From NCBI GenBank assembly GCA_023229135.1, contig JALNZT010000001.1, positions 202,174 through 266,173 on the forward strand: 64,000 bases of DNA, read 5' to 3'. Source of the stretch: Bacteroidales bacterium (GTDB taxonomy: Bacteria; Bacteroidota; Bacteroidia; Bacteroidales; F082). The first letter of the stretch is position 1. Each line of letters opens with the position of its first letter. The position numbers and the translations under genes are program-made. The notes under the pieces are model-generated. The model was not told the DNA's origin and searched no databases. It worked only from the letters and a program-made list of their open reading frames with translations. Below, piece after piece: positions 16,241 through 26,246 of this stretch.

Positions 16241-18361
16241 ATGAAACTTAAAAGCTGGATTATCCCATTGTTTTTGCCATTTTTAGTAGGATTATATGGT
16301 TCACTTTATGCAGATAACCAAGCCCAGCAATCTTTTATTGAAAAACGACTCGACGAATTAAAGGAGATACGCATGAAAGAGCCTGTGCGTGTAAAAAATG
16401 AATTGCTTGATTTCATGGCAAAATATGCGCAAAATGCTACGGATGAACAGTTGGCCACTGCACGCATTATGTTGGGTTATAGCTATGCATACCTTAGCAA
16501 AGCAGATTCCGCCAAGGTAGCTCTGAATCAGGCCCGTAGCTTGATGACTGATGATTTTTCGCTACAAACCAAGTTTGATTTCTACAATAGTTTTGGAAGC
16601 TATCATAACCTGGTAAAGACCTATGATAGTGCTACCTATTATTTTAACTTGGCTACCGACCTAGCAAAGAAAATTGATAAACCTTATTATTTTGCTATAG
16701 TTTATACCTATAAAGGTAATCTGGCAGAGGATATGGGGAGGTCGAAAGACGCTTTTGAATATTATTTAAAAGCTTTACAAAATTTTGAAGCAAGCAATGA
16801 AACAAAAAGCATAGCCGTTATCCTTAATAATCTGGGCATTATATACCAGAAAATGGGAAATTTTGAACACGCATTTGATTGTTTTTATAGGGCTATTGTC
16901 ATCAATAAATCTATTGATGCGGTTTATGATATGTGCATGAATTATGGTAACTTAGGTATATTATATAAGGAATCCGGCAGACTACAAGAAGCCATTGCAA
17001 CCTACGACACCGCCACTAACATAGCCGAAGAGAATGGCTTTGTATTGGATATCGCCCGCAATAAACTAAATAAAGGCAACCTATTTATTATAGTTAAGGA
17101 TTTTGAAGCAGCAGAAAAAAACTTTTTAGAATCATTGAAGTTATGCGAGGAGAATAATATCGAATATGGCAAGATGTTAAATTACACTGCATTATCTGAT
17201 TTATATCTTAAAATGGGAGCATTGGATAAAGCAGAAATTTATGCAAAAAAAGCCCTTGAACTTGCTAAAGGCTTTGATGAAACTGAAGTGTTGCGGGAAT
17301 CTAATGTTAAGTTGTCCAGTATCTACGAAGAGAAAGGCTTATTCGAGCCGGCACTAAAATACCGTAAAGCATACGAAGCCGCTAACGACAGCATGATTGC
17401 CCGTGCTCACAAAAATCTTATTGTTGAGCTGCAAGCCAGATATGATTCTGAAAAAAAAGAGTTGGAAAATGCCTCATTGAAAGCCGAAAATATAGTCAAA
17501 GAACAGGCAATCAGAGATCAAAAAATTATTAACATCATTATTAGTATTGCAGTTGTGATGCTTACCTTGCTTTTAATTTTTGTGTTTCGGATTAGCAATA
17601 AACTTAAAAAAGCGAATCAAAATCTGAATGCTGTGTACCAAAAAATAGCAAGCCAGAATGCACTTCTCGAAGAAACTATCAAAACTAAAGACAAGCTATT
17701 TTCTATTATTGGACACGATCTGAAGTCGCCCTTCAACAGTATGCTTGGCTTTTTGCAGCTGATAATTGATCAGAAGGAAAAATTAGAGCCCGAGGAACTT
17801 GAGCATATTCTTAAGGAGCTTTACCGCAAAAGTAATGATGCCTACACACTTGTAGAAAATTTGCTACAATGGGCGATGAGTCAGCGCGGGCAGATTGCTT
17901 TCAAGCCTGAACAATACAATCTATTTGATATAGTGGATGAAGAGCTGCGCTTTTTGCAGAGCCGTGCAGATAAAAAAGAAATTCTATTGAGAAATGAGCT
18001 GCCCGAAATTATTTCGGTTTGGTGCGACCACGATATGATGTCAACAGTGTTCCGAAATATCATCAATAATGCTATTAAATTTACTCCAGTAAAGGGTTTT
18101 GTGAAAATTACGTCAGAGATAAATTCTGATTATGTATTCGTCAAAATTAGCGATAATGGTGTTGGTATGGATGATGAAATGTTAAAACGGATTCAAAATA
18201 AAAACGAGTTTTATTCAGAAAAAGGAACTGAAAATGAGACAGGTACAGGTTTGGGTTTGGAAATTGTAAAAGAGTTCTTGACTTCTAATAAAGCGCTTTT
18301 CACAATCAATAGCACTCTTGGTGAGGGTACCGATTTTGTGATTCGCTTGAATAGAAAATAA
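16241..18361 (+). CDS. TPR-sensor histidine kinase
   Basis: The 706 residues run: signal peptide (about 1-25), periplasmic TPR repeats (about 95-400), a coiled coil, one membrane helix (about 429-451), a second coiled coil, the HisKA dimerisation helix with phospho-acceptor His492 in IIGHDLKSPFNSM, and a complete ATPase domain with N box (FRNIINNAIKFTP), G1 (DNGVGMDDE) and G2 (GTGLGLEIVKEF). It is an inner membrane sensor that autophosphorylates on His492. No response regulator is adjacent, so the partner is elsewhere. It is transcribed alone. Confidence 0.93.
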   Translation: MKLKSWIIPLFLPFLVGLYGSLYADNQAQQSFIEKRLDELKEIRMKEPVRVKNELLDFMAKYAQNATDEQLATARIMLGYSYAYLSKADSAKVALNQARSLMTDDFSLQTKFDFYNSFGSYHNLVKTYDSATYYFNLATDLAKKIDKPYYFAIVYTYKGNLAEDMGRSKDAFEYYLKALQNFEASNETKSIAVILNNLGIIYQKMGNFEHAFDCFYRAIVINKSIDAVYDMCMNYGNLGILYKESGRLQEAIATYDTATNIAEENGFVLDIARNKLNKGNLFIIVKDFEAAEKNFLESLKLCEENNIEYGKMLNYTALSDLYLKMGALDKAEIYAKKALELAKGFDETEVLRESNVKLSSIYEEKGLFEPALKYRKAYEAANDSMIARAHKNLIVELQARYDSEKKELENASLKAENIVKEQAIRDQKIINIIISIAVVMLTLLLIFVFRISNKLKKANQNLNAVYQKIASQNALLEETIKTKDKLFSIIGHDLKSPFNSMLGFLQLIIDQKEKLEPEELEHILKELYRKSNDAYTLVENLLQWAMSQRGQIAFKPEQYNLFDIVDEELRFLQSRADKKEILLRNELPEIISVWCDHDMMSTVFRNIINNAIKFTPVKGFVKITSEINSDYVFVKISDNGVGMDDEMLKRIQNKNEFYSEKGTENETGTGLGLEIVKEFLTSNKALFTINSTLGEGTDFVIRLNRK

Positions 18362-18479
18362 TTAGACAGCTGTAACTTTCTTTGTTTGCTTTTCGTCTAA
18401 GCAGGTAATCATCAAATAGTTTTAGCCGCAATTGCAGCCAGAACTATAAAATAATTTTTTGAAACCTAATATTTAAACC

Positions 18480-19199
18480 ATGAAGATTAAATCAGTTGCC
18501 AACAAATTTATGCTCCTCCTTTTATGCCTTATCTTAGGATTGGGCGTCCAGCAAATTTCTGCGAATAATACTTTAACTCCCGCACGGGAAGACAGAAACA
18601 TTAGTGGATTTACACAGCTGGAAGTGAGTGGTGGCTTTGAGGTGGTGCTAACACAAGGCAACAACGAATCAGTCACCATCGAAGCCGATGAGCATATTAT
18701 CGACAACATAAAAACGCGTGTAACCGGTAAAACCCTTGAAGTATACACCAAAGGCACCATCAGAAATTACAAAGTCATGCGTGTTTATATTACATTTAGA
18801 CAGCTTGAGTCTATTGAGTTAAGTGGCGCCGTCAAAATCACTGCTGATCAAAGTCTGCAATTTGACCGATTAGAGCTGGATATTTCGGGCGCATGCAGCC
18901 TTGAATTTGATATGGAAGCTGACCAGCTCGACTTAGACCTCAGTGGTGCCAGTAAGCTCTTACTCAATGGTTTTGTAAACCACCTGGATGCAGACTGCTC
19001 GGGTTCGTCAAAGCTGCTGCTGGCTGGATTAAAAACAAAAACAATTTCTTTAGATAGCAGCGGAGCCACCACCGCAGAGTTTTGGGTAACCGAATCGCTG
19101 AAAGTTGAGAGCAGCGGCGCTTCCAACGTGCGCTATAAAGGCGATCCAAAAAGTGTAAATCTTGACAACTCTGGCGCTTCGTCAGTGAAAAAAATGTAA
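18480..19199 (+). CDS. DUF2807 / GIN-domain secreted adhesin-head protein
   Basis: The 239 residues have a signal peptide (cleavage near QQISA) and then FTQLEVSGGFEVVLTQG, which opens the GIN/DUF2807 domain. The rest is a beta-helix made of short repeats ending in SGAS or SGAC units (LDLSGASKLLL, LDSSGATTAEF, VESSGASNVRY, LDNSGASSVKKM). Such proteins are thought to be exposed at the cell surface in Bacteroidota; the function is not established. It is monocistronic and ends at a strong bidirectional terminator. Confidence 0.82.
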   Translation: MKIKSVANKFMLLLLCLILGLGVQQISANNTLTPAREDRNISGFTQLEVSGGFEVVLTQGNNESVTIEADEHIIDNIKTRVTGKTLEVYTKGTIRNYKVMRVYITFRQLESIELSGAVKITADQSLQFDRLELDISGACSLEFDMEADQLDLDLSGASKLLLNGFVNHLDADCSGSSKLLLAGLKTKTISLDSSGATTAEFWVTESLKVESSGASNVRYKGDPKSVNLDNSGASSVKKM

Positions 19200-19227
19200 A
19201 TAAAAGTAATTGCAGTTTGTGCTCTTG

Positions 19228-19266
19228 AAAGCTTTGCGACAGCTATAAGGACTGTCGCAAAGCTTT
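19228..19266. terminator. Bidirectional terminator between convergent genes
   Basis: AAAGCTTTGCGACAG (19228-19242) and CTGTCGCAAAGCTTT (19252-19266) are perfect 15-bp inverted arms with a 9-base loop. The stem ends in A's on one side and T's on the other, so it can stop transcription from both the GIN gene and the DUF3108 gene. Confidence 0.85.
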
Positions 19267-19268
19267 TG

Positions 19269-20060
19269 TCAGTTATAAGCCGTGGCTGATTTCAGGTAAA
19301 TTTTGATGCTACCAACAGCGATTTTTGCCTCCATCATTATCGGAATTTTATGGGTGTCATCGCTCACCCAAATCAGCAGTGCTTCGCCAGGCTTAAACAT
19401 GGTGCCCCGGTCGAGCATGGCAGCAAAAAGGATACAATCCCACCATGCGCCATTCCTGTTTTTTATTCGCTCCCTGCCTTTGAAAACCACAGGCAATATA
19501 AAAGTACGGCCATCTAAAAGAAGCTGTAAATCAATAGTATCGCCGGCAGCATGGTTTTTAAAATCTATTGATCTGGCTACGTAAGTGGCTGTCAAAACGT
19601 CGTAGGTGCATCCTGAAATCGCAATGGTATCTGTACGAAATCCTTTTTTGGTTTCATCCATCTCGGCGAGATACAGCTGTCGTTGCGAATCAAAATAGTA
19701 GTTATTGTGGATACGAAAGCCGCCTTCCAGGGTATGCCTGCGGTAAAAAATAGCTTGTAAATCTGTTCTTCGGCTATAAACCTCGAAAGTGTCCCGTACC
19801 TTAAAAAGCCAATCCCAGCGCGAATAGGATTGACCTGTGCTGAAAAAATGAAATACGTCCTCCTTCCCAAATTGAACTTCTGAGGCCTCAAAATGAACTT
19901 CGCCGGCATTTATCCAGATAAACCCCCAGTTGTATGAAATTTCGTAATGCAGCTTTTCACCTGAGCTAAAACTATAGGGCTTTTCTACACAAATTGTCTG
20001 ACTGCTAACTGTTTGTGCCAAAGAAAGCAAAAGTAAAACCCATAAAAAGGAAAGCTTCAT
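19269..20060 (-). CDS. DUF3108 family secreted protein
   Basis: A 263-residue protein with a signal peptide (SLAQTVSSQ) followed by the DUF3108 pattern: FSSGEKLHYEISYNWGFIWINAGEV near residues 32-56, SRWDWLFKVRDTFEVY, then DGRTFILPVVFKGRERI and a final GSIKIYLKSATAYN. It forms a beta-rich periplasmic or outer-membrane-facing domain without a known activity. Single gene. Confidence 0.8.
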   Translation of the reverse strand: MKLSFLWVLLLLSLAQTVSSQTICVEKPYSFSSGEKLHYEISYNWGFIWINAGEVHFEASEVQFGKEDVFHFFSTGQSYSRWDWLFKVRDTFEVYSRRTDLQAIFYRRHTLEGGFRIHNNYYFDSQRQLYLAEMDETKKGFRTDTIAISGCTYDVLTATYVARSIDFKNHAAGDTIDLQLLLDGRTFILPVVFKGRERIKNRNGAWWDCILFAAMLDRGTMFKPGEALLIWVSDDTHKIPIMMEAKIAVGSIKIYLKSATAYN

Positions 20061-20151
20061 TACTTCTTATTTTGCTTCAAAACTACTGGTTTTTCGCATA
20101 GCATACGATATAATTCTGTAGCTCAATGCCATTGAAGTTTCCGACAGCGCG

Positions 20152-20958
20152 CTAATCTTTGTTTTCTAAAAACAGTTCGGGTTCGTGCCTAATTCTCTCA
20201 AGTTTGCTGATTAACTTTTTCGTGAAATTTACAATATGCTCATTTACAATGACTTTGGCATCTTCTGGACAGTTTTTAACACAGCTGCAACACAAAATGC
20301 ATGTTGTCGGATCGATATCCCTGAAGTTATCAAAATCAATGGCTTCCATCGGGCACAAATCGGCGCATATGCTACAATCGGTGCAGTTGTCGTTGGTTTC
20401 GGGAACTATCTGTGGAGCTGGTGGAAGTGCTTTGTAAGGGAAATTACCTTTGACAAATAGCGTTGATTTGCTTAGCGTATCAAAATGATTCAATTTAGCA
20501 TTGATTTTTTGTCCAAAATCACAGGCAATTTTCAAATCACTTATATCAGGTCTTCTGGTAGCAATTCCTCCAGAGTAGGAATGTTCGCCGATAAAAGCTC
20601 CAGCGGCAACGCTAACAAATCCGGCAGTTTCAAAGATGTCTTTAAGTTCCAGCAAAGCATCTTCGTAAGCACGATTGCCATAAACAACCGCATAAACTGC
20701 CGTTGCATTATTGCCTTTAAAATTTTGGAAATAGTCTGCTAGAAAATCGGGTATTCTGCCTTTGTAAACCGGTACGCCAACAATCACTAAGTCATTGCTG
20801 CTAAAGGTCAATGCTTTGTAATTAATTCGGCTTTTCAAAGGAGTTAAATCATATTCATTATGAATTTCGCCAATACTACCGGCTATTGTTTTGACAACTT
20901 TTGCGGTGGTTCCGGTTGGACTAAAAAAGATTGTGCTTATGTTATAATTCATTTTCAA
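20152..20958 (-). CDS. EFR1-type flavodoxin-ferredoxin fusion
   Basis: The 268 residues start with a flavodoxin-like domain whose phosphate loop is FFSPTGTTAKVV (about residues 10-21). They end in a bacterial ferredoxin domain with two CxxCxxCxxxCP motifs: CTDCSICADLCP and CILCCSCVKNCP, each able to bind a 4Fe-4S cluster. This is the EFR1 family (Fe-S flavodoxin), a soluble electron carrier of anaerobes. Its electron partners are not visible here. Confidence 0.88.
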   Translation of the reverse strand: MKMNYNISTIFFSPTGTTAKVVKTIAGSIGEIHNEYDLTPLKSRINYKALTFSSNDLVIVGVPVYKGRIPDFLADYFQNFKGNNATAVYAVVYGNRAYEDALLELKDIFETAGFVSVAAGAFIGEHSYSGGIATRRPDISDLKIACDFGQKINAKLNHFDTLSKSTLFVKGNFPYKALPPAPQIVPETNDNCTDCSICADLCPMEAIDFDNFRDIDPTTCILCCSCVKNCPEDAKVIVNEHIVNFTKKLISKLERIRHEPELFLENKD

Positions 20959-21063
20959 AATTGGACTGAAGTATGCTTACAAAAATAATTGGTTGTAAAA
21001 TACAACAGCTACTTCGATTATTTACCGGCTTGCGTTTATCTGTTAAAGGTTTTTCTGCTCGCT

Positions 21064-22533
21064 TTAATGCTGCTTTATTTGATTTTCGTATATCCAGGTC
21101 GCATCCATTTTAATCATCTCATTCAGCGGAATATTTTGAGCTTGAGCTTTTTCTTTTACTTTTTCCAGCCATTCCGGGCTTTGCCTGATGCTCATCATCA
21201 GGATAGAAATCATTGCCGTTTCGTCATGCTTGTACTTCTCAGGCGCAAGTTGATAATCTTCATAAAGTAAAAATTCTGCTTCTTTTTCGATCCGATCGGT
21301 GAGCGGTATGTTTATAGCCTTAGCATCAGCGTAAATGCGCATAAAATATTCGTTATTGATCCGCACATGGTTGGCAAAATAGTCGATAGGATCTTGGGAT
21401 TCATTATAGAAATGGTCAAAGAGCTGCTCATCAAAGTCCCAAGCGAAATTCTGGTGAAAACGCTCCGTAATCATAATGGCGAAAATATCAGTTTGGGCTA
21501 TTTCATCTGTAAAATTTAGTTCATCTACCGTGCCGACTTCAACGCCCTCCCGGTTCCAAACTTGCTTATTGTAATACCAAAAATTACAATCGGCAAAAGC
21601 ATTGTACATAATGCCATCGCTTTGCCAGTTGAAATAGAAGCTATCGCCTACAAACAGGGCTTTCTGACTAACTGTTACAGATTCATCAAAAACTATCACA
21701 GGATATATTAAATCATCTTGTGGTGCTTCTTTTATCACATTCATTGCCAACCAAATATCATCATCAGGATGGCGAATTTTCTCGCGCTTTTCAAGTCTTA
21801 TAATTTCCATTTCAGGAATAACATCGCCGCGCAACATCTGCATATAATCGATCAATGTATCGGCGGCCAATGCAGCGCCATAATAGGACCAGTGTGTGCC
21901 TCCACGTGGGAAAAGCCGGTAGGCAGAAGTATCGACCCAGTTGATAAAACAAGCGTTCAGGTCTAAGGTATTCACCTCAAAATGGTTCAGATACTTTATA
22001 AGCACATCATAATTGGAAACGGTTTTGTTGTCAAGTTTATATTTACCCGGAAAGCGTTGTGGATAAAGGCTTCCTTTGCCCGGCTCAAGGATAATGAAAA
22101 AGCTTTTACCAAGTTTACCCAGTGTATCCTGAACGGCTTTGAGTTTCTCAGCTTTATTTTTCCAGACACTTTCGCCAATATAATACTCACCCATCCAAGC
22201 TTTTATGTAATCTTCCTCGAAGAGTTCGCCGTTTTTTCCGGCAATCACTCCATCGGCATTGGCTTCACGAAAAAGGCTGTAATTTAACTGATGATATAAA
22301 CGCAGCAAGCTGTTGTGAAAACCAATATGGGCTTCCAAATTGTCAGAGAACTCCTGCTGAAATCGTCCGCTGTTCCAGTTTTCCCAACACAGGCTGTCGA
22401 AGTCAGGTGCTTCCGTTTGATGAAATGCGCCCTGTAATGGTTTTTCCTTTATCAGCTGAAACTCGCGCTGAACGGCAGGTAAAACCATCATCAGAAAAAG
22501 AAGTCCAACAAAAAAATGTTTCCAAATTTTCAT
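21064..22533 (-). CDS. AlgX/AlgJ-like SGNH acetyltransferase-type protein
   Basis: A 489-residue protein with an N-terminal signal anchor (FFVGLLFLMMVLPAVQ). It carries the SGNH-like features of alginate O-acetylation proteins: RGGTHWSYYGAALAADTL, corresponding to the conserved D/THW block, and LFVGDSFYFNW, corresponding to the GDS block. Such proteins move acetyl groups onto exopolysaccharide in the periplasm, normally fed by a membrane MBOAT acyltransferase (AlgI). No MBOAT gene is in the window. It follows the T9SS protease gene by 18 bp on the same strand. Confidence 0.72.
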   Translation of the reverse strand: MKIWKHFFVGLLFLMMVLPAVQREFQLIKEKPLQGAFHQTEAPDFDSLCWENWNSGRFQQEFSDNLEAHIGFHNSLLRLYHQLNYSLFREANADGVIAGKNGELFEEDYIKAWMGEYYIGESVWKNKAEKLKAVQDTLGKLGKSFFIILEPGKGSLYPQRFPGKYKLDNKTVSNYDVLIKYLNHFEVNTLDLNACFINWVDTSAYRLFPRGGTHWSYYGAALAADTLIDYMQMLRGDVIPEMEIIRLEKREKIRHPDDDIWLAMNVIKEAPQDDLIYPVIVFDESVTVSQKALFVGDSFYFNWQSDGIMYNAFADCNFWYYNKQVWNREGVEVGTVDELNFTDEIAQTDIFAIMITERFHQNFAWDFDEQLFDHFYNESQDPIDYFANHVRINNEYFMRIYADAKAINIPLTDRIEKEAEFLLYEDYQLAPEKYKHDETAMISILMMSIRQSPEWLEKVKEKAQAQNIPLNEMIKMDATWIYENQIKQH

Positions 22534-22551
22534 AAATAAAGCCTCAAAGTT

Positions 22552-25500
22552 TTACAACTTTATCAATTGCTTGGAAATTGATTGATTTTTTGTGCTTAGG
22601 CTTAGCGTGTAAACACCGGATTTATTGAGCCTATCGGTTATTTTAATGTTTTTTGAACCGTTAAAGGCAGAAATCTTTTGACTGTAAACCAACTGTCCCT
22701 GCTGATTGAAAACGCGCAAAAGCATAGGTTCATGATAAGGTGATTCAATTTGTATATTTATGGTATGGCTTACCGGATTTGGACTTATGTTCATTTTTAA
22801 TAAACTGGCTGTTGCACCAATGTTTCCGGTTGTTACAGCCCTTGCCGGGAACACGATATAATCGAGCCAGGCGCAATCCGATCCATTGGAAACGCTGTAG
22901 TCTTTTTCATAACTCCAGCTAAAATTTTTGGGTCCCTCGCTCATCAGAAAGCCTGCTTTCGTCCAGTCTTTCTCTCCCGAAACGTTCAGCAAGCTTTCAT
23001 CATTCACCTTGAACCTCAGAAAATCGTAATTCGCTTCTGACGAAACCTTATAATAAAAGCTAAGGCTGTCTTCGTAGGCCACGTCAAAACTGAGGTTCAA
23101 GGCAGAGAATAGTTCATGGCCAATCAGTCCGGAGCGTGCCGCATAATTTCCTTCAAAAACGACATCTTCTGTAATTGTCCAGTTTCCCGAACCACTCAAT
23201 TCCCACTCAAACATCTGGAAGTTTCCAGTCTCGAAATTTTCGGCCATCAAGGAGGTCATCAAAGGCACGGTAGTTTCGAAAGTAAAACTTTTGTCGGCTT
23301 GCACAAGTATTTCAATTTCAAGGATTTCCAACGGCGTAGCATTTTCGTCGAGGCTTACGCTGAACAGTGCTTCCCACTCGTCATTAGCCGATAAAACATC
23401 CTGACTACAAGTGGGATTGCTTATGGTGAGTTCAGGATTGTTACAGCTGATTGTGGCCAGTAGGTTTGTCAATGCTGATCCTCCACTATTATGCAGATAT
23501 AACGCTAATTGCGCGGTATCACCTGGATCTAAAATTCCGTTGTAGCCATCCTCGACAAGTAGTGAAACAAGGTGTAATTCAGCATTGTAGGCTTTAAGTT
23601 TGATGTGGCGTGTCCATTGCCCTTCGGCGGAGGTGAGTTGCAAGCTAAATTCAGCTTCGTGGCCATTGGGAACATTGCTACTAACGCTGACAGCAAACTT
23701 TTCTAATAACTCAGTGGATTCATGGCTGTTCATTGCCGGACTTGCTGTTGACCCGTCTGTAACATAAAAATAAGGGTCAGAGGTATGGAGAACTAATTCA
23801 CCTGCTGAGAGGTCGAAATCATTTAAGTTTTCGAGCTGTAAATTCAACCTAAAAACTTCTCCGAAGTCAATCTGCGAATCACCTCCAGCTTGTGCTTCGA
23901 ACTCCATGCGAACGCCGGCCAGCTGGCTACTCAGTATCACGCGTGAGCGGATATTATCTTGATCACGCGCCTGAATCAGGATGTTGACTTCTTCTGAATA
24001 ATCTTCAACCAATGCCGTTAACAGGCCATCTTTGGTAAGGTTTATGCCTTTTAAATCATTCTGCAGTGAGAAGGAGGTTTTTCGACCATTTGGTGGATTG
24101 TAAAGTCCAACGGGATTCAGGTCGATAAAATTTTCGCCATCACCCGCCGAAATGCCGCCATAACGTCTGATATAGGATTCTGCCTGATGTATACCATAAA
24201 AAAACTTAATCTCACCATTGTTATAAAGCCTTGCCACTGTATTTATATTGCTGGAACCGGATTGTCCGCTCACTGATAATTGCCACCTGATATTGATATA
24301 ATCTTCCGTTTCTGAATAAAAAATACCGTTAGCTGTGCCATTTGCAATATAAAATGGTTTAGAAAAACAGGGCGCAATTAGTTTGTTTTGTTTGAGATAA
24401 CTGCGGCCGTCAATATAATAGGGCCAGGTAGAGAGGCCTTCTTCAAAACGTATAAATCCATCAGCGCTTACATAAATTTCATTATAGGTTTCGCCATAAA
24501 ATATAAAAGGAAATGGCAGCGTAATAGCTACACTTCCATCATTATTATTGTTTGGCGTGAGTTTCAGCTCTTCTGTTTGTGGAAAATCTGCTGTACCTAT
24601 TTCTGTTTCATAATCATATACTAACGACCAATTATAAGGAGCTGTTCCGCCACTGGCATTTAATTGTGTTTCGTACTCCTGGTATAGCTGTAAGGGAGGA
24701 ATCCCCGTTTCGTCTATGATGATTTTGTCAAAAGAGATAGGAGCATCAATAGTAAGCAAAGTCTGGCCGTTATTTACTATCGGTACCTCCGTTTGCAAAC
24801 TTTCAATTTCATAAGGAATGGTGCTATAATTAACCAATGAAAACTCGTGTACCGTTCCATTATTCTGATTCCAAGGGTCGTTTTCGTGAACAATTAGAAA
24901 AAAGCGCGCCATTTCACTGGGTTCCAGGTGCATCAACAGCATATTCAAATCAAGGCCAAACTCAATTTCTTCGATACCGGAATTACCCTGCATCGGCATG
25001 CAACCTCCTTGAAAGTCGAAAATAGGATAGTTGAGCACGTAGTCAGGTTCAGTGGCCTGCATATCTTTTGACATGCCAACGCCCACCTTAATCTTATTAC
25101 GGCAGTCGTGGCTCATCCGCACTTTGGCTGTCAGCTTGGGTTCATGGTTTTGCTTGGCATCAACAATTACAACGAGATTGTCCCAAATTCCACCCTGTTG
25201 AAAGCGATCAGCCACGGTTTTATACATCATATATGCAAAACCATTGTCGCCCCATCCGCTGATAGAGCCATATGTATTTGCCATTTTAAAGCCACCGATT
25301 TCCCAGTCTCTCATATCAACAACACCATCTCCGTTAATGTCGATATGATTCGTATATTGGCCGTCGTTGTTGTAATCATACCGAATAGAATCGTTGTATC
25401 CCACTATTGCCATGGAGTGATTTGCAGAGTTTCCCCACTGAACGATCACGTGTTTTCCGGCTTCGGGAGTACCTGCATCCAGCAAGGTTGGCGGATAACT

Positions 25501-26136
25501 AAACTCGGCATAAAAGCAGGCAAGTCCGCCAGCCGAGCTTCCGTCGGCATGGTCATAAATCCATTGTTTGAGCGTATTCAAGCCTTCTTCTGTATTGGTT
25601 TTAATAGAATAAATCTGGTTGATGCGGTTATGCATTCCACGGTAATAGCTATCGTATCCACTGATCCAGCGCGATGGCCCGCCATCCGACATCCCGCCGT
25701 AATCTGCTACCGAAGGCGAGCCGGCTTGTCTTATTATTTGAAAAGTTTCATAATAATTTACGCCTGCATCGCTGCCGTTATTCAGAAAATTGTAGGTAAA
25801 ATGAGTAGGAATCTGGTTCTCGGGCAGGCTGGCACTGGTGTTGCGCTTGAAATTGAGCTCGTAAGTAAACATGATACCGATACTGGAGGACTGTCCGCAC
25901 TCCAAGCCAACTTGAGCAATCAGCGGACGAAAATAGCTTAAGGTTGAATTATCGACCATTGACGGCAGACTGCGGTTTCGGTATGTTTCCTGCATTTTAA
26001 ACTCAGGAATTTTAGATAACTTTTCCTGATCGGCTTTTGACATCGGGGGAGGTGTCAAAAAAGTGTTTTGGGCTTGAAGGATATGGCTGCAAAAAAGCAG
26101 GAAAACAGCTAGAAAACTGATGGAAAAATATTTCAT
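22552..26136 (-). CDS. Secreted C1A (papain-like) protease with T9SS type A sorting domain
   Basis: The 1194 residues comprise a signal peptide (1-22), a papain-like region with the Cys of QVGLECGQSSS near 78, His in NHSMAIVGYNDS near 240 and Asn in MANTYGSISGWGDNG near 290, several beta-sandwich domains (about 480-1080), and a type A sorting domain at the C-terminus (ISPNPVSHTINI to SKQLIKL). The last would send it through the type IX secretion system to the cell surface. Between His and Asn there is a calcium-binding, dockerin-like loop (DINGDGVVDMRDWE). The usual oxyanion-hole Gln lies 6 residues before the Cys. Confidence 0.85.
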   Translation of the reverse strand: MKYFSISFLAVFLLFCSHILQAQNTFLTPPPMSKADQEKLSKIPEFKMQETYRNRSLPSMVDNSTLSYFRPLIAQVGLECGQSSSIGIMFTYELNFKRNTSASLPENQIPTHFTYNFLNNGSDAGVNYYETFQIIRQAGSPSVADYGGMSDGGPSRWISGYDSYYRGMHNRINQIYSIKTNTEEGLNTLKQWIYDHADGSSAGGLACFYAEFSYPPTLLDAGTPEAGKHVIVQWGNSANHSMAIVGYNDSIRYDYNNDGQYTNHIDINGDGVVDMRDWEIGGFKMANTYGSISGWGDNGFAYMMYKTVADRFQQGGIWDNLVVIVDAKQNHEPKLTAKVRMSHDCRNKIKVGVGMSKDMQATEPDYVLNYPIFDFQGGCMPMQGNSGIEEIEFGLDLNMLLMHLEPSEMARFFLIVHENDPWNQNNGTVHEFSLVNYSTIPYEIESLQTEVPIVNNGQTLLTIDAPISFDKIIIDETGIPPLQLYQEYETQLNASGGTAPYNWSLVYDYETEIGTADFPQTEELKLTPNNNNDGSVAITLPFPFIFYGETYNEIYVSADGFIRFEEGLSTWPYYIDGRSYLKQNKLIAPCFSKPFYIANGTANGIFYSETEDYINIRWQLSVSGQSGSSNINTVARLYNNGEIKFFYGIHQAESYIRRYGGISAGDGENFIDLNPVGLYNPPNGRKTSFSLQNDLKGINLTKDGLLTALVEDYSEEVNILIQARDQDNIRSRVILSSQLAGVRMEFEAQAGGDSQIDFGEVFRLNLQLENLNDFDLSAGELVLHTSDPYFYVTDGSTASPAMNSHESTELLEKFAVSVSSNVPNGHEAEFSLQLTSAEGQWTRHIKLKAYNAELHLVSLLVEDGYNGILDPGDTAQLALYLHNSGGSALTNLLATISCNNPELTISNPTCSQDVLSANDEWEALFSVSLDENATPLEILEIEILVQADKSFTFETTVPLMTSLMAENFETGNFQMFEWELSGSGNWTITEDVVFEGNYAARSGLIGHELFSALNLSFDVAYEDSLSFYYKVSSEANYDFLRFKVNDESLLNVSGEKDWTKAGFLMSEGPKNFSWSYEKDYSVSNGSDCAWLDYIVFPARAVTTGNIGATASLLKMNISPNPVSHTINIQIESPYHEPMLLRVFNQQGQLVYSQKISAFNGSKNIKITDRLNKSGVYTLSLSTKNQSISKQLIKL

Positions 26137-26246
26137 GACACAGGTTTTTTGGTTGAAAACAGGTCTCGAAAGTACAACGCTTTCGGTTTATAGCCATCAA
26201 AAAGACCCAAAAAAGATGAAAAATACTTGATTTGGTAATTTTTTGC

